This document shows, in pieces, positions 44,008 through 55,966 of a DNA stretch of 64,000 bases. The notes beneath the pieces were generated by a model. It saw only the letters and a list, made by a program, of their open reading frames with translations, ran no database searches and was not told the DNA's origin. How positions within the stretch are numbered: position 1 is the first letter of the stretch; each line of letters opens with the position of its first letter. The stretch spans positions 496,001 through 560,000 of the forward strand of contig JAJEBF010000014.1 of NCBI GenBank assembly GCA_022824025.1. Direction: 5' to 3'. Source of the stretch: Caldilineaceae bacterium (GTDB lineage: Bacteria; Chloroflexota; Anaerolineae; Caldilineales; Caldilineaceae). Made by a program: the position numbers and the translations under genes.

Positions 44008-44565
44008 CTATTCTTCCGCCACAACCTCGTAAAAGACCAGCAACACCGAACCATAGCGCCTCCTGTCAAACTCGATGAGTCTGTCGAGCCCGATTGGCGC
44101 CTCCTCGCGCGGGTGAATCTGGACGATGACTACACTCTCCTCGACCAGCAAGTCCCGCCTGGAATCCACTTTCAACAGAGCCTCCCGCCACATCTCCCGG
44201 TACTGTGGCGGCGCAATATAGACCAGCTCAAACGGCTCTCCGTCATACCTGTCAATGAAATCAAAACTGTCACGCCTGGCCACGGTCGCCCGATCCGACA
44301 GCCTGCAGTGGGACAGGTTGCCCAGAATCGTGCCAACAGCCGCGTTGCTGCGGTCCACAAAAATAACGTGTTCCGCCCCCCGGCTCAACGCCTCGATGCC
44401 CACCGCCCCCGTGCCGCCGAACATATCCAGCACGCGCCGGCCCTCAATCCAATTCCCCAAAATCGAGAACAGCGCCTCCTTGGCCCTGTCCGTGATCGGC
44501 CTCGTCCCCTTTCCCCGAACCGACCGCAACCTGTGGCCTCTGGCGCTACCCGCAATCACCCGCAT
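44008..44565 (-). CDS. rsmD: RsmD-like 16S rRNA (guanine-N2) methyltransferase
   Basis: 185 aa from MRVIAGSARGHRL, the conserved family start; an ATG six codons upstream is in frame. RsmD landmarks: RPITDRAKEALFSILG, the SAM-binding VLDMFGGTGAVGIEALSRGA, and VIFVDRS. The catalytic motif expected as DPPY reads IAPPQY, so the acidic first residue is missing. RsmD methylates G966 (E. coli numbering) of 16S rRNA in the 30S subunit. The altered motif leaves slight doubt about the exact position modified. It lies convergent with the coiled-coil gene and divergent from the gcvP leader. Confidence 0.85.
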   Translation of the reverse strand: MRVIAGSARGHRLRSVRGKGTRPITDRAKEALFSILGNWIEGRRVLDMFGGTGAVGIEALSRGAEHVIFVDRSNAAVGTILGNLSHCRLSDRATVARRDSFDFIDRYDGEPFELVYIAPPQYREMWREALLKVDSRRDLLVEESVVIVQIHPREEAPIGLDRLIEFDRRRYGSVLLVFYEVVAEE

Positions 44566-44688
44566 AGCGCACTCACAACCCACGCAAGCCCCAAAATCCC
44601 ATTCACTGCCATCTCCCCCTTCCGATCAGCCTGCCCAAAAAAATGCAGCCGAAACGCCTGTGCCGTACACCCCTCTTCTTACACACCG

Positions 44689-44716
44689 CCACTGACCACT
44701 GACCACCGACCACTGA
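44689..44716 (+). repeat. Four tandem heptamers
   Basis: CCACTGA, CCACTGA, CCACCGA, CCACTGA in direct succession, in the intergenic region between rsmD and the gcvP leader. No other structure is evident. Confidence 0.8.
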
Positions 44717-44749
44717 AGTTACTATCGGCGAAGACTCCGTTTTCCGCAA

Positions 44750-44778
44750 TTGCGTAATGAACCGGCCTGCGCTACAAT
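44750..44778 (+). promoter_or_regulatory. Promoter of the glycine riboswitch-gcvP transcript
   Basis: TTGCGT (44750-44755), 17-base spacer, TACAAT (44773-44778). Its placement about 38 bases before the riboswitch supports it although the -35 is weak. Confidence 0.6.
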
Positions 44779-44815
44779 GGCCCCGTTGAACGACAAAACC
44801 GCATAATGAGCTGAC

Positions 44816-45068
44816 GCGCGACGAGAGAGACTTCACGGACGAAGCGCCGAAGGGGCAAGCCGGCAGGACAACCCACCCTGCAAGGTGACACTCTCAGGCA
44901 AAAGGATCGTCGCGATACGGCACCTTTGGAAAGCGCCGCCGTCTCAACGACAGCGGCCACCGACGGGGCAATCACACACAGAAACGGTCAGTTGAAGCAA
45001 GGGTTTCCCTCCACTTCAGCGTCACACCGCAAAAGTGTGTGTCAATCTCTCAGGTCAAGGACAGAGGC
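44816..45068 (+). promoter_or_regulatory. Tandem glycine riboswitch
   Basis: Two glycine aptamers in series. Aptamer 1 is closed by a perfect 8-bp P1 stem (44817-44824 with 44907-44914) and contains the conserved GCGCCGAAGGGGCAA and CTCTCAGGCAAAAGGA segments. Aptamer 2 (about 44923-45068) contains ACCGACGGGGCAA and CTCTCAGGTCAAGGACAGAG, the typical second-aptamer core. An intrinsic terminator follows at once and then gcvP, so glycine binding probably prevents termination and turns on glycine breakdown, as in characterised examples. Confidence 0.95.
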
Positions 45069-45099
45069 AACGGGCACTCGTTTGAGATGCCCGTTTTTT
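45069..45099 (+). terminator. Riboswitch expression-platform terminator
   Basis: Stem AACGGGCA (45069-45076) with TGCCCGTT (45088-45095), extended inward by CTC/GAG, then six T (45094-45099). It lies between aptamer 2 and gcvP. Confidence 0.88.
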
Positions 45100-45174
45100 C
45101 TTCCAGAATGGGAGCGCCGCCCTCGCAATTGCAGCCAGTGAGCGAGCGTGTGGAGGAGACCAAAGGAGAGCCAG

Positions 45175-48213
<3,039 letters not shown>

Positions 48214-48317
48214 CGGCGAATTTCCGCCCGGCCACCCCCAATTTTGTGGGCCCTCAGTGCCAGTCTCGCCCGCGGTTCCCCTGCAGTTCTTCCCCGCCCT
48301 TCCCCAAACAATCGCGG

Positions 48318-48346
48318 TTGACACAAACTTCCCCGGTGTATATATT
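48318..48346 (+). promoter_or_regulatory. Strong sigma-70 promoter of the sugar importer operon
   Basis: Perfect TTGACA (48318-48323), 17-base spacer, TATATT (48341-48346). Start predicted near 48353, giving a leader of about 100 bases. Confidence 0.8.
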
Positions 48347-48449
48347 ATTACCTGGAGTCTGAGAGCGGTCAGGTCAGGAGCAAGACCTCTCGCCCTCCCC
48401 TCCGCATCCGGTTTTCACGTGGAGAAGAATCAGAAGAGGAGGCTTGAAA

Positions 48450-49787
48450 GTGTCTGATTACACAAATCGAAGACAAGAAGGAAGCCGCAGAACGCTTAAC
48501 CGGCGCGACTTCCTGCGCAGCGCGAGCGCGCTGGCCGGCCTCGGCCTTCTTGCCGCATGCGCGCCCGCCGCCCAGCCGGCAACAGACGCCGGCGCCGACG
48601 CGCCAGCGGAAAGGACGACCGTCCGCTACCTCTCCTGGTGGTTTGAAGAGGGCAATCGCGGCGAAACCTGGAACAACTTTGTCGACGAATTCAACGAATA
48701 CCAGGCCGAAATTGAAGTCGTAGCCGAAAACATCCCATTCGACCAGTACACCACCAAAACGATCGTCGGCACACAGTCCGGTCAGCTTGACGGCGACATC
48801 ATCATGGCCACACCCGAACTCGCGCCCCGCCTCATCCAGTCCGACCTCCTTGTCCCCCTCGACGACGTTCTGATTCGCAACGACATCACCGACCTGAGCT
48901 CTGCCCACGACGCGCTGCGCAAGGACGGCAACCTCTATGGCCTTGATATGGTCACGGTCGCTTTCGGCATCCTCTATAACAAGGACCGCTACGAGGAAGC
49001 AAATATCACGCCGGCAACGACGCCGCAGGAATGGGTCGACGTCAGCGCCGCCCTCACCGACCGCGAAAATCAGAAATACGGATTCTTCGCAACCCACCTC
49101 GTCAGCGAACCCTCCGACTTCTGGTTCCAGCTGGAAGTCTGGTGCATGCCCTATGACGGCATCTGGGCCGAAGGAACGACACCATTGCTGACCTCCGATC
49201 CCATCATTCAGGGCCTCAAACTGTTCAAGCAGATGTATGACGTCGCCATGCCGCAAGGCGCCGACAACCCAACCGGCTACCGGCTCTTCCAGAACGGCGA
49301 TGTCGCCCAGGGCCTCTATGTCTCCGCCGCAGTCGGCGCCTTTACCAAAGACGCGCCCGATCTGTATCCAAAACTGCGCAGCGCCCCCATCCCCTGGGAG
49401 ACCAACAAGTCGATTGCCCGCATCCACCCGATGATGATCAACAAGGACTCCGAAGTCGTCGAAGAGTCCATGGAATTCGTCACCTACATGTACAAGCCCG
49501 ACAACTACCGCCGAATGGTTGAAGGCTGCGAGGACGTCATCTTCGCGCAGCCCTCAGCGGCAAGACAGGAGTATCTTGACGGTCTTGAATGGCTCAAGCC
49601 CGGTTTCTTCGGCGTCGACTATCTGACGCCCTTCGATATTGTCGGCGACTTCGTTTACAATTTCAATGAGTTCGGTCAAATCGTCATCACCAACTTTGCC
49701 GACGTGCTCATCGCCGGCAAATCAGTTGAGGAAGCAATGGAAACCGCGCAGGCGCAGGCCGAGGACCTGGCCGACCGCATCTCATAA
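48450..49787 (+). CDS. Sugar ABC transporter substrate-binding protein, family 1, Tat lipoprotein
   Basis: 445 aa from GTG 48450, seven bases after GAGGAGG; a TTG two codons earlier sits too close to that site. A twin-arginine motif (NRRDFLR) and lipobox LAAC mark Tat export and lipidation. The SBP_bac_1 fold shows in VRYLSWWFEEGNRGETWNNF, in the YGLDMVTVAFGILYNKDRYE segment (hinge region of sugar-binding members), and in a late SVEEAMETAQAQAED helix. It is followed by two CUT1-type permeases. Ligand: probably a mono- or oligosaccharide; the neighbours give no finer clue. A clear promoter precedes it. Confidence 0.92.
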   Translation: MSDYTNRRQEGSRRTLNRRDFLRSASALAGLGLLAACAPAAQPATDAGADAPAERTTVRYLSWWFEEGNRGETWNNFVDEFNEYQAEIEVVAENIPFDQYTTKTIVGTQSGQLDGDIIMATPELAPRLIQSDLLVPLDDVLIRNDITDLSSAHDALRKDGNLYGLDMVTVAFGILYNKDRYEEANITPATTPQEWVDVSAALTDRENQKYGFFATHLVSEPSDFWFQLEVWCMPYDGIWAEGTTPLLTSDPIIQGLKLFKQMYDVAMPQGADNPTGYRLFQNGDVAQGLYVSAAVGAFTKDAPDLYPKLRSAPIPWETNKSIARIHPMMINKDSEVVEESMEFVTYMYKPDNYRRMVEGCEDVIFAQPSAARQEYLDGLEWLKPGFFGVDYLTPFDIVGDFVYNFNEFGQIVITNFADVLIAGKSVEEAMETAQAQAEDLADRIS

Positions 49788-49792
49788 CAAAG

Positions 49793-49849
49793 AAGGCGAG
49801 GCGGCGATGCAGCTTGCCGATCTCGTTCCCCTGCATCCCCCTCGCCCTT
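49793..49849 (+). promoter_or_regulatory. Imperfect hairpin between binding-protein and permease genes
   Basis: Arms AAGGCGAGG (49793-49801) and GATGCAG (49806-49812) pair with CTGCATC (49831-49837) and CCTCGCC with the following TT (near 49840-49849), with internal bulges. It is weaker than the hairpins at the same place in the two Opp-type operons. Confidence 0.4.
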
Positions 49850-49940
49850 CAGACGGCCCATCTGTTTTCCCAACGCCCAGCTGTTTGCCTGCAGCGGCAA
49901 TCCCAATTCACCTCTCGCAAGAGTACGAATCTATTTCCCA

Positions 49941-50888
49941 ATGAGTGAACGTGTCGATGCAGACGCCCTGGCGGGCCCCCCCAGCGGGGTGAAGGCGCAT
50001 CCTCTGCTCCGCCGCCGCTATCTTCTGCCCTTCGCTCTGGTCCTCCCCATCATCCTCTACGAAGGCCTCCTGATCGTCTACCCGATAGTTCAGGGCATCT
50101 TTGGCAGCTTCACGCGCATCGAACTCGCCTCCAGCGCAGCCACCACCTGGGTGGGCTGGGACAATTACGAGCGCATGTTCTCCGACCCCGCATTCTGGAA
50201 AGTCATTCGCGTCACGCTCCTGTTTACAGGTCTTGTCATCGTCGTCGCCCTGACGGTCGGTCTGCTCACCGCGCTCCTCTTCAACCGCCCATTCCGATTT
50301 CGTCCCTTCGCCCGCGGCATGTTGATGATGCCCTGGGCCATACCCGAAGTGCCCGTCGTGATGATATTCATCTGGATCCTCAGCCCCCAATTCGGCGTCG
50401 TCAATATCCTTGCCAGAATGCTCCCCGGCGTCACCAAGAACCCGCAATGGCTGCAAGTACCCGAACTTGCAATGGGGTGGATGGTCTTAATCTCATCCTG
50501 GAAAGCCTTTCCTTTCTATAGCCTGGTCATTCTTGCAGCCCTGCAGGCCATCCCCCAGGAACTCTATGAGTCCGCCCGCGTCGATGGCGCCAACCGCCTT
50601 CAGCTCTTCTGGAACATCACCTTTCCGGGAATCGGCTCCACCCTGGAACTGCTGGTCGTCCTCGCCGCCATCTTCTCCTTCAAACAGTTCACCATCATCT
50701 TCCTGATGACCGGGGGCGGCCCGTCCGGCACAACCGAGACAATCGTGATCCGCATCTTCAATACCGCCTTTCGATTCTATGACTACTCCTATGCCACCGC
50801 GCTCGGCGTAGCCGGCTTCGTCGTCTCACTTGCGGTCGCTCTCGTATTCATCATGATGCAGGTCCGCCGCGCCGAGGACTCCGCCTGA
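49941..50888 (+). CDS. Sugar ABC transporter permease, MalF/UgpA type (CUT1)
   Basis: 315 aa with six predicted spans. A basic N-terminus leads into RRRYLLPFALVLPIILYEG, then the EAA loop YESARVDGANRLQLFWNITF for the ATPase contact and a MTGGGPSGTTETIVIRIF segment typical of this family. The binding-protein gene lies 153 bases upstream across an imperfect hairpin; the second permease starts one base after the stop. No strong ribosome site is seen before the ATG. Confidence 0.94.
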   Translation: MSERVDADALAGPPSGVKAHPLLRRRYLLPFALVLPIILYEGLLIVYPIVQGIFGSFTRIELASSAATTWVGWDNYERMFSDPAFWKVIRVTLLFTGLVIVVALTVGLLTALLFNRPFRFRPFARGMLMMPWAIPEVPVVMIFIWILSPQFGVVNILARMLPGVTKNPQWLQVPELAMGWMVLISSWKAFPFYSLVILAALQAIPQELYESARVDGANRLQLFWNITFPGIGSTLELLVVLAAIFSFKQFTIIFLMTGGGPSGTTETIVIRIFNTAFRFYDYSYATALGVAGFVVSLAVALVFIMMQVRRAEDSA

Positions 50889-50889
50889 C

Positions 50890-51765
50890 ATGGTCGCGAA
50901 ACTGGAGGACTCTAGCACCGCAGCCGCCAAAATCGATGCCCGGCGTCTGTTCAACACCGCACTTCTCTATCTCACCGTAGCCGTCGTCTCCTTGATCATC
51001 GTCTTTCCCGTCTACTGGATGATGATCAGCACCTTCCAGCCCAGCAAGTACATTCTGCGCTTCCCTCCTCCACTGCTGCCGCAGGAGCTCTACTTCGCTC
51101 AGTTCGCCGAGCTGTTCAGCGAACACCCAATCGCCAAGTGGCTGCGCAACTCATTCCTCATCGCCGTCATGACGATGCTCCTCTGCATGGCCCTCTCAGT
51201 GCTCGGCGCCTTCGCGCTCTCCAACCTGCGCTGGCCGGGCCGCAACCTCTTCGGCCTGTTTCTGTTGGTGACTCAAATGCTGCCCGAAGTGCTGATCCTG
51301 ATCCCGCTCTACATCCTCTATCGCCGCCTCAATATGCTCAACAGCATTCCTTCGCTGGCCCTGATCGACGCCGCCTTCATTCTGCCAATCTGTATCTGGA
51401 TTCTTAAAGGAGTCTTCGACAACGTGCCGCCGGAAGTCCTGGACGCCTCGGTCGTGGACGGCTGTACCGAGCTCGGCGCGCTGTGGCGAATCGTTCTGCC
51501 CCTGTCGGCTCCCGGCCTGGCGGCCGTGGCCGTGGTCGCCTTCTTCTTCGCCTGGAATGAGTACCTTTATGCCGGCATTATGCTCAGCAGCGGCGAATTC
51601 ATGCCGGCCTCTGTCGGCCTCTCCACACTCAAAGCGATCGCCCAGACGCCGGTGGAACAGTACATGGCCGCCGGGCTTGTCTTCTCCGTGCTGCCGGTCC
51701 TATTCTACCTCGTCATGCAAAAGTACATCGTTTCCGGTCTGACAGCCGGCGCGGTGAAAGGTTAG
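50890..51765 (+). CDS. Sugar ABC transporter permease, MalG/UgpE type (CUT1)
   Basis: 291 aa. The first span is followed by PVYWMMISTFQPSKYILRFP, typical of MalG-type partners. The EAA loop is LDASVVDGCTELGALWRIVL and the C-terminus reads YIVSGLTAGAVKG, the family ending. The gene begins one base after the MalF-type stop. The ATPase is absent; CUT1 importers often share a MsmK/UgpC-type ATPase encoded elsewhere, so absence here is less striking than for the two Opp-type sets. Confidence 0.94.
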   Translation: MVAKLEDSSTAAAKIDARRLFNTALLYLTVAVVSLIIVFPVYWMMISTFQPSKYILRFPPPLLPQELYFAQFAELFSEHPIAKWLRNSFLIAVMTMLLCMALSVLGAFALSNLRWPGRNLFGLFLLVTQMLPEVLILIPLYILYRRLNMLNSIPSLALIDAAFILPICIWILKGVFDNVPPEVLDASVVDGCTELGALWRIVLPLSAPGLAAVAVVAFFFAWNEYLYAGIMLSSGEFMPASVGLSTLKAIAQTPVEQYMAAGLVFSVLPVLFYLVMQKYIVSGLTAGAVKG

Positions 51766-51845
51766 GCGCAAGGAACGCGCTAGGATTGCGCCGCCATCAG
51801 AAGTTCAGCCCGCCACCAGCGCAGCCCCAGGAGCGCAGAAAAGAC

Positions 51846-52562
51846 GTGGTCTCAGGAACCATCCTCCTCGCCGGAGGCTCAGAATTCGGAGGCCAAATGG
51901 CCTCCGCCGACCGCCGCGGCATCGATCTCGCGGGCGGACCCGACACTCCCGTCGCCATCATCCCAACCGCCGCCGCGCCCGACAACAACCACCGCCGCGC
52001 CGGCGAAAACGGCCGCCGCTGGTTCACCAGCCTCGGCGCGACCAACGTCCGGGTCGTCCCTCTCATCGACCGAAATTCAGCTGCTGAAAAGACTGTGGTG
52101 GACCGGATCAGAGAGGCGAGACTCATCTACCTGCTCGGTGGTTTCCCCGGCTACCTCTGCGAAGCCCTGCGCAACACACCCGCGTGGACGGCCATGCTCG
52201 CGGCCGCCGACGAAGGCGCCGTCCTGGCTGGTAGCAGCGCCGGCGCGATGGTCCTCTGCCAGCATCTCCACGACCCCCGCGGACAGGGCGTCACCGCCGG
52301 CCTCGGCCTTGTCCCCAACGCCTGCGTTCTGCCCCACCACAATACTTTCGGCCAGGGCTGGGCCGAACGACTGAGGGCGCTTCTTCCCGACGCCACACTC
52401 GTCGGCATCGACGAAGAAACCGCCATGATCAGCGGCAGATCAGCGCAAGACTGGCGCGTCCACGGCGCCGGCGACGTCACTCTCTATCTGCCTGGCCAGC
52501 CCCTCTCACACCCGCAACGCTTCCTCGCCGAACAGGAATTCCGCCTCGATCACATGGACTGA
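51846..52562 (+). CDS. Cyanophycinase-like peptidase (family S51)
   Basis: 238 aa from GTG 51846, with AGGAG about 13 bases upstream; a TTG 20 codons earlier gives an unlikely basic/Pro leader. The catalytic elbow is LAGSSAGAMVLC with Ser130; GGSEFGG near the start, IYLLGGFPGYLCEAL and HHNTFGQGWAERL are family marks. S51 enzymes include dipeptidase E and cyanophycinase; without a cyanophycin synthetase nearby the substrate is open, with an Asp-containing dipeptide possible. No signal peptide. It follows the sugar permeases by 80 bases and could be co-transcribed. Confidence 0.85.
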   Translation: MVSGTILLAGGSEFGGQMASADRRGIDLAGGPDTPVAIIPTAAAPDNNHRRAGENGRRWFTSLGATNVRVVPLIDRNSAAEKTVVDRIREARLIYLLGGFPGYLCEALRNTPAWTAMLAAADEGAVLAGSSAGAMVLCQHLHDPRGQGVTAGLGLVPNACVLPHHNTFGQGWAERLRALLPDATLVGIDEETAMISGRSAQDWRVHGAGDVTLYLPGQPLSHPQRFLAEQEFRLDHMD

Positions 52563-52615
52563 ACAGGCGCCATTCTCCGTCATCGTCACCTCTGCGGAGC
52601 TCCCTCCGGGGGGCC

Positions 52616-53179
52616 TCATAGGCGCAAAACGCGAAAGTCCTCAAACCGTATCCAGTGCTCCGCATCCGGCGGCCCATTATAGCACTGGATACTCACCTCC
52701 TCGTTCGCAGCCGCCGGTAGCTCGCCCGTCGCCGCCGTCCGGAACTCGCTCTCCCCTTCCGGGCGGTACTGCGCCTCCCATGACTCGGAATCCACCACCA
52801 GCCGCAACCGCACACTCTGCGTCGGCATCGGCTTGCTGCCCGGAATGATGAGGATCGCCCCGTCCACAAGCTCCTTAACCTCCTTGAAGACCGGCTCCCC
52901 GTCCTGATACCACGTGATCCCAGCCTGCTCATACTGCTGTGTCGGCGCCCGGTGATTGAAGACCGTCACCTCAATCGCGTACACGCCCGAACTCCGGTCA
53001 GGCGCAGGCCGTACCAGCGCGTTCCGCACGGTCCCGGCCACCCCGGGCTCCACCACAATCTCCAACCCCCCTTCGCGTAGCCGCCACCTCTCCGGATTCT
53101 CGCGAATCCAGTGCCAGTCTCCGTCCAACCCACCTTCAAATTGCTCGCTAAAGAGTACCTGTTCCTTGGACCTTCCCAT
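52616..53179 (-). CDS. Concanavalin-like beta-sandwich protein (DUF1349-like)
   Basis: 187 aa with AAGGAGG upstream of the ATG. The pattern is that of a lectin-like beta-sandwich: FSEQFEGGLDGDWHWIRENPERW at the start, a central QAGITWYQDGEPVFKEVKE strand pair, and WIRFEDFRVLRL at the end. This recalls DUF1349 and the C-terminal domain of some GH43 enzymes. Such domains bind or support carbohydrate, and no catalytic motif is visible. It lies 109 bases downstream of the DUF1961 gene on the same strand and probably shares its transcript. Confidence 0.65.
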   Translation of the reverse strand: MGRSKEQVLFSEQFEGGLDGDWHWIRENPERWRLREGGLEIVVEPGVAGTVRNALVRPAPDRSSGVYAIEVTVFNHRAPTQQYEQAGITWYQDGEPVFKEVKELVDGAILIIPGSKPMPTQSVRLRLVVDSESWEAQYRPEGESEFRTAATGELPAAANEEVSIQCYNGPPDAEHWIRFEDFRVLRL

Positions 53180-53288
53180 ACCTTTCGCCTCCTTATCGCT
53201 GTGCCAATGCCAAACGACCGAAACATCATTGCCAACCCATCGGGCCCCGCTGCTGCTTCAATTCCAACAGCCAAACGCCCTCGTCCCC

Positions 53289-53987
53289 TCACCCCTCGCC
53301 CCTGACCTCAGCTCTTCTCACGACCAGATTCGCATATTCGCCAACCAGCGGCGCCATCTGCCGCAGCCCTATCTTCCCGCCGCCCAGAACCGGTCCGTAA
53401 CTGGTCCCATCGTCGCGCCAGGCGAAGATCGGCAGTTCGTTGATCGAAAACGCCACATCGGCCCCGTGCTTCACCACCTGAATCCGGTAAGGAGGCGTCG
53501 CATCCGCCACCGACGGAATCGGATCTGCCCCCTGCGCAACCATGTGGAAACCGTAGCTCTTGCGCAAATTGCATGTATGAAACGCCCGTTCCTCCGGCCA
53601 TCTCCGCCTGAAATAGGAAACATGCAACGCGTTTATGTCCCCGTGGTGATACTGCTGGTACTCCCCAGTGCGCTCGGTCAATGAGGAGTCAAACAGGTCC
53701 TCCCCTGTGCGGCCCGTCGCCGCAAAGAACAGGATACAAAGCCCCGGCTCCTTCACCGGCCAGAACTCCCATTCGATGCTCACATCCGCCGGAAACGTTT
53801 CCGGACACCACAGAACAAAGTTGGACTTCTGACCATCCCCAGGATCGCGCAGGTTTTGCATACGCAGCCGTCCGTTGCCAAAGCTGACGTCCGCCTCTCC
53901 CTCCAGCCGGAATCCAGCCGCATCCGATTCAGCCGCCAGCTGATTGTGATAGATCGTTTCGCCCAGCGCAATCGAGTTCATTGCCAT
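53289..53987 (-). CDS. DUF1961-family protein (predicted glycan-active beta-sandwich)
   Basis: About 232 aa; ATG codons at 53999, 53987 and 53981 are all possible, and GGAG placement favours one of the last two. Family marks: TIYHNQLAAESD near the start, SNFVLWCPETFPADVSIEWEF, and a histidine-rich EYQQYHHGDINALHVSYFRR block that is the most conserved part of DUF1961. Members are found in polysaccharide-degradation loci and have a concanavalin-like fold. Its paired beta-sandwich neighbour and the upstream sugar importer support a role in glycan use. No signal peptide. Confidence 0.75.
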   Translation of the reverse strand: MAMNSIALGETIYHNQLAAESDAAGFRLEGEADVSFGNGRLRMQNLRDPGDGQKSNFVLWCPETFPADVSIEWEFWPVKEPGLCILFFAATGRTGEDLFDSSLTERTGEYQQYHHGDINALHVSYFRRRWPEERAFHTCNLRKSYGFHMVAQGADPIPSVADATPPYRIQVVKHGADVAFSINELPIFAWRDDGTSYGPVLGGGKIGLRQMAPLVGEYANLVVRRAEVRGEG

Positions 53988-54172
53988 CCCTCGCTCCATT
54001 CCGTTCCAGCCGCGCTCTTCTTCAGAGTTGAATCGTACGCAGCCGCCGCCAATGTGTCAAAGCGCCGCCGACTCCCCCACAATGTCCATGCCTGACGCTT
54101 CCAAAAGCACGCCTTGCTTTCGCATAGCCTAATCAAACGTACGCCTACCCTCCAGACGCCCCCTCTCGCCCC

Positions 54173-54302
54173 AAATCCCCGTCCAGACAATAGCCCGTCC
54201 CCTAAGTCACTGAAATCCCCGCCCAAATCCTGGTCCAGACAACAACCCATCCCCTAAATCCCATGAATCCCACCAAATCCCGGTCCTTAAAACAGCCCGT
54301 TC
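54173..54302 (+). repeat. Three diverged tandem repeats of about 51 bases
   Basis: Units begin at about 54173, 54225 and 54275 with AAATCC-(c/t)-(c/g)GTCC. Units 1 and 2 share GTCCAGACAA and CCCCTAA at matching positions; unit 3 is more diverged. They fill the gap upstream of the first PhyH gene. The rest of 54000-54344 shows nothing I can assign. Confidence 0.7.
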
Positions 54303-54344
54303 CACCCACGATCCTCAGTCCACTGCGTCCTCGCCGCAGTCCAC

Positions 54345-54373
54345 TTGACATCACAAATCACAGTCTGTATCCT
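54345..54373 (+). promoter_or_regulatory. Sigma-70 promoter of the first PhyH gene
   Basis: Perfect TTGACA (54345-54350), 17-base spacer, TATCCT (54368-54373), about 75 bases before the ATG. Confidence 0.65.
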
Positions 54374-54446
54374 TGTACCCATACCTGACCTCAAAAAAAC
54401 ACAATTTAGACCCGGTCGGCGCGCATGCCCACGAAAGGAAGGTCCA

Positions 54447-55490
54447 ATGCCTGAGGAAATCCGCGAGTTCCGCGTCTCCAACGACGCCTTCGATGATCCC
54501 GCCGAACTTCAGCGCCGCCTCGCCGACGAGGGCTATCTCTTCTTCAGACAACTCCAGAACCCCGACAAAATGCGCGAACTGCGACGCGTCATGATGACCA
54601 AAATCCAGGAGATCGGCTGGCTCCTGCCCGACACCGACCCCTACGACGGCATCGCAGACACAACAAGACAGTGCACCGAAGGCGATCTCGAATATACCGC
54701 CGGCTACAGCCAGGTCTACAAGTTGGAGCCCTTCCATCGCTCCGCTCACTGGCCTGAAATCACTTCCATGATCGAAAAAATTATGGGCCGGCCCATCATG
54801 CCCCATCCCAACCAGATCGCCCGTCTCTGGTTCCCCAAATTCACCGAACATACCACTCCAATGCACCAGGACTTCGTCCACTTCCAGGGCAACTTCGAAA
54901 CACTGACCAGCTGGGCCCCCATCGGCGACTGCCCCATCGAGCTGGGCCCCCTCGCCGTCATCCCCGGTTCCCACAAAGTCGGACGCGTGCTCGACCACCA
55001 CTTCTCCCTCGGCGCCGGGGCTTTGAAAGTCGATGTCGACGCCGAGGAGGAAGTCGAACCGGACTGGCACTCCACTGACTTCGAAATCGGCGACACCCTG
55101 ATCTTCCCCGCCCTGACAATCCACCAGGCCCTGCCCAATTACACTGAGGATCGCCTGCGTCTCTCTCTCGACAACCGCTACCAGGCCATAGGCGACCTCA
55201 TCGCCGAGCAGATGCTCACCCCCCACGGCCCCAGCGGGCTCGAATGGGAGGAAGTCTACCAAGACTGGGAGTCCGACGATTTCAAATACTACTGGGAAGA
55301 CTACGACAACCCGGTTGTGGCCCGCGATCTCAGCTTCGGCGAAAGAGGCTTCGCCGAAGCCCTCGAACTCGCCCGCGCCGGCGACGAACACGCCGTTATC
55401 GCCCTGCAACGCGCCATCAAATTCGATCCCGACTCCGAAGCCGCCGCCACCGCCAAGGAAGTCCTGGCCGACGCCGGCATTCCGGGCTGA
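54447..55490 (+). CDS. PhyH-family Fe(II)/2-oxoglutarate dioxygenase
   Basis: 347 aa from ATG 54447 (MPEEIREFRVSND), preceded by GAAAGGAAGG; the frame extends upstream through the promoter and is not used. Iron ligands: His140 and Asp142 (TPMHQDFVHFQG), distal His226 (LTIHQALPN); Arg236/Arg238 would hold 2-oxoglutarate. GPLAVIPGSHKVG is the usual strand before the distal His. An acidic C-terminal extension of about 90 residues ends in a helical repeat (EALELARAGDEHAVIALQRA) not typical of the family. These enzymes hydroxylate small molecules or lipids; the substrate is unknown. Confidence 0.9.
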   Translation: MPEEIREFRVSNDAFDDPAELQRRLADEGYLFFRQLQNPDKMRELRRVMMTKIQEIGWLLPDTDPYDGIADTTRQCTEGDLEYTAGYSQVYKLEPFHRSAHWPEITSMIEKIMGRPIMPHPNQIARLWFPKFTEHTTPMHQDFVHFQGNFETLTSWAPIGDCPIELGPLAVIPGSHKVGRVLDHHFSLGAGALKVDVDAEEEVEPDWHSTDFEIGDTLIFPALTIHQALPNYTEDRLRLSLDNRYQAIGDLIAEQMLTPHGPSGLEWEEVYQDWESDDFKYYWEDYDNPVVARDLSFGERGFAEALELARAGDEHAVIALQRAIKFDPDSEAAATAKEVLADAGIPG

Positions 55491-55966
55491 TCGAAATTCG
55501 CTATTCGTTTTCCTCTTACTTCAGTTGGAGCAAGTCATAGAACCGCGAAGCCAGATCTCTATCCTATGGGGAGAGTGGGCGCCTCTTGCTCTTTTTGCCG
55601 CTAAATGTCCCGGCGGTGGCCCGTTCCCGGCCTAAATCTGTCGGCATGGACGCAATCATGAGGACAAGCGAAGTGTCACTGCAATAACCGCAGGCCAGGT
55701 GCCGCCCCTCAATATGTCTCCTTGACTGTTGCGAATGTCACTCAAGTTTTGACATTTGCTTGCTCTCAGCTAACCTGCGCGTCAGAATCTAAGACCTCCC
55801 TTACTCGCCGAATGCCAGACGGTTGTCCTTCGCGCCACTTTGCGTTTCGACCAGATGTGGTCCCCGGGTCACCGTCAGGCCATTCGCAAACGAAACTCTG
55901 TCTCCTAAGACTCGAACAACCATTCACTCCTCAACTGGAGTCATTCCCACCCTCCGGATGCCTCAC
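55491..55966. other. Intergenic region between first and second PhyH genes
   Basis: No gene seen. A perfect 7-bp inverted repeat, AATGTCA (55734-55740) and TGACATT (55750-55756), overlaps a TTGACA (55749-55754) that could be a -35 box; no good -10 follows. It could be an operator-promoter for the second PhyH gene, but the 210-base distance to the ATG weakens that. Confidence 0.4.

Noticed and set aside
54351-55409. 352-aa minus-strand ORF opposite the first PhyH gene
   Set aside because: Antisense of a gene with an intact iron site and promoter; the low-complexity Val/Gly/Glu translation has no recognisable motif.
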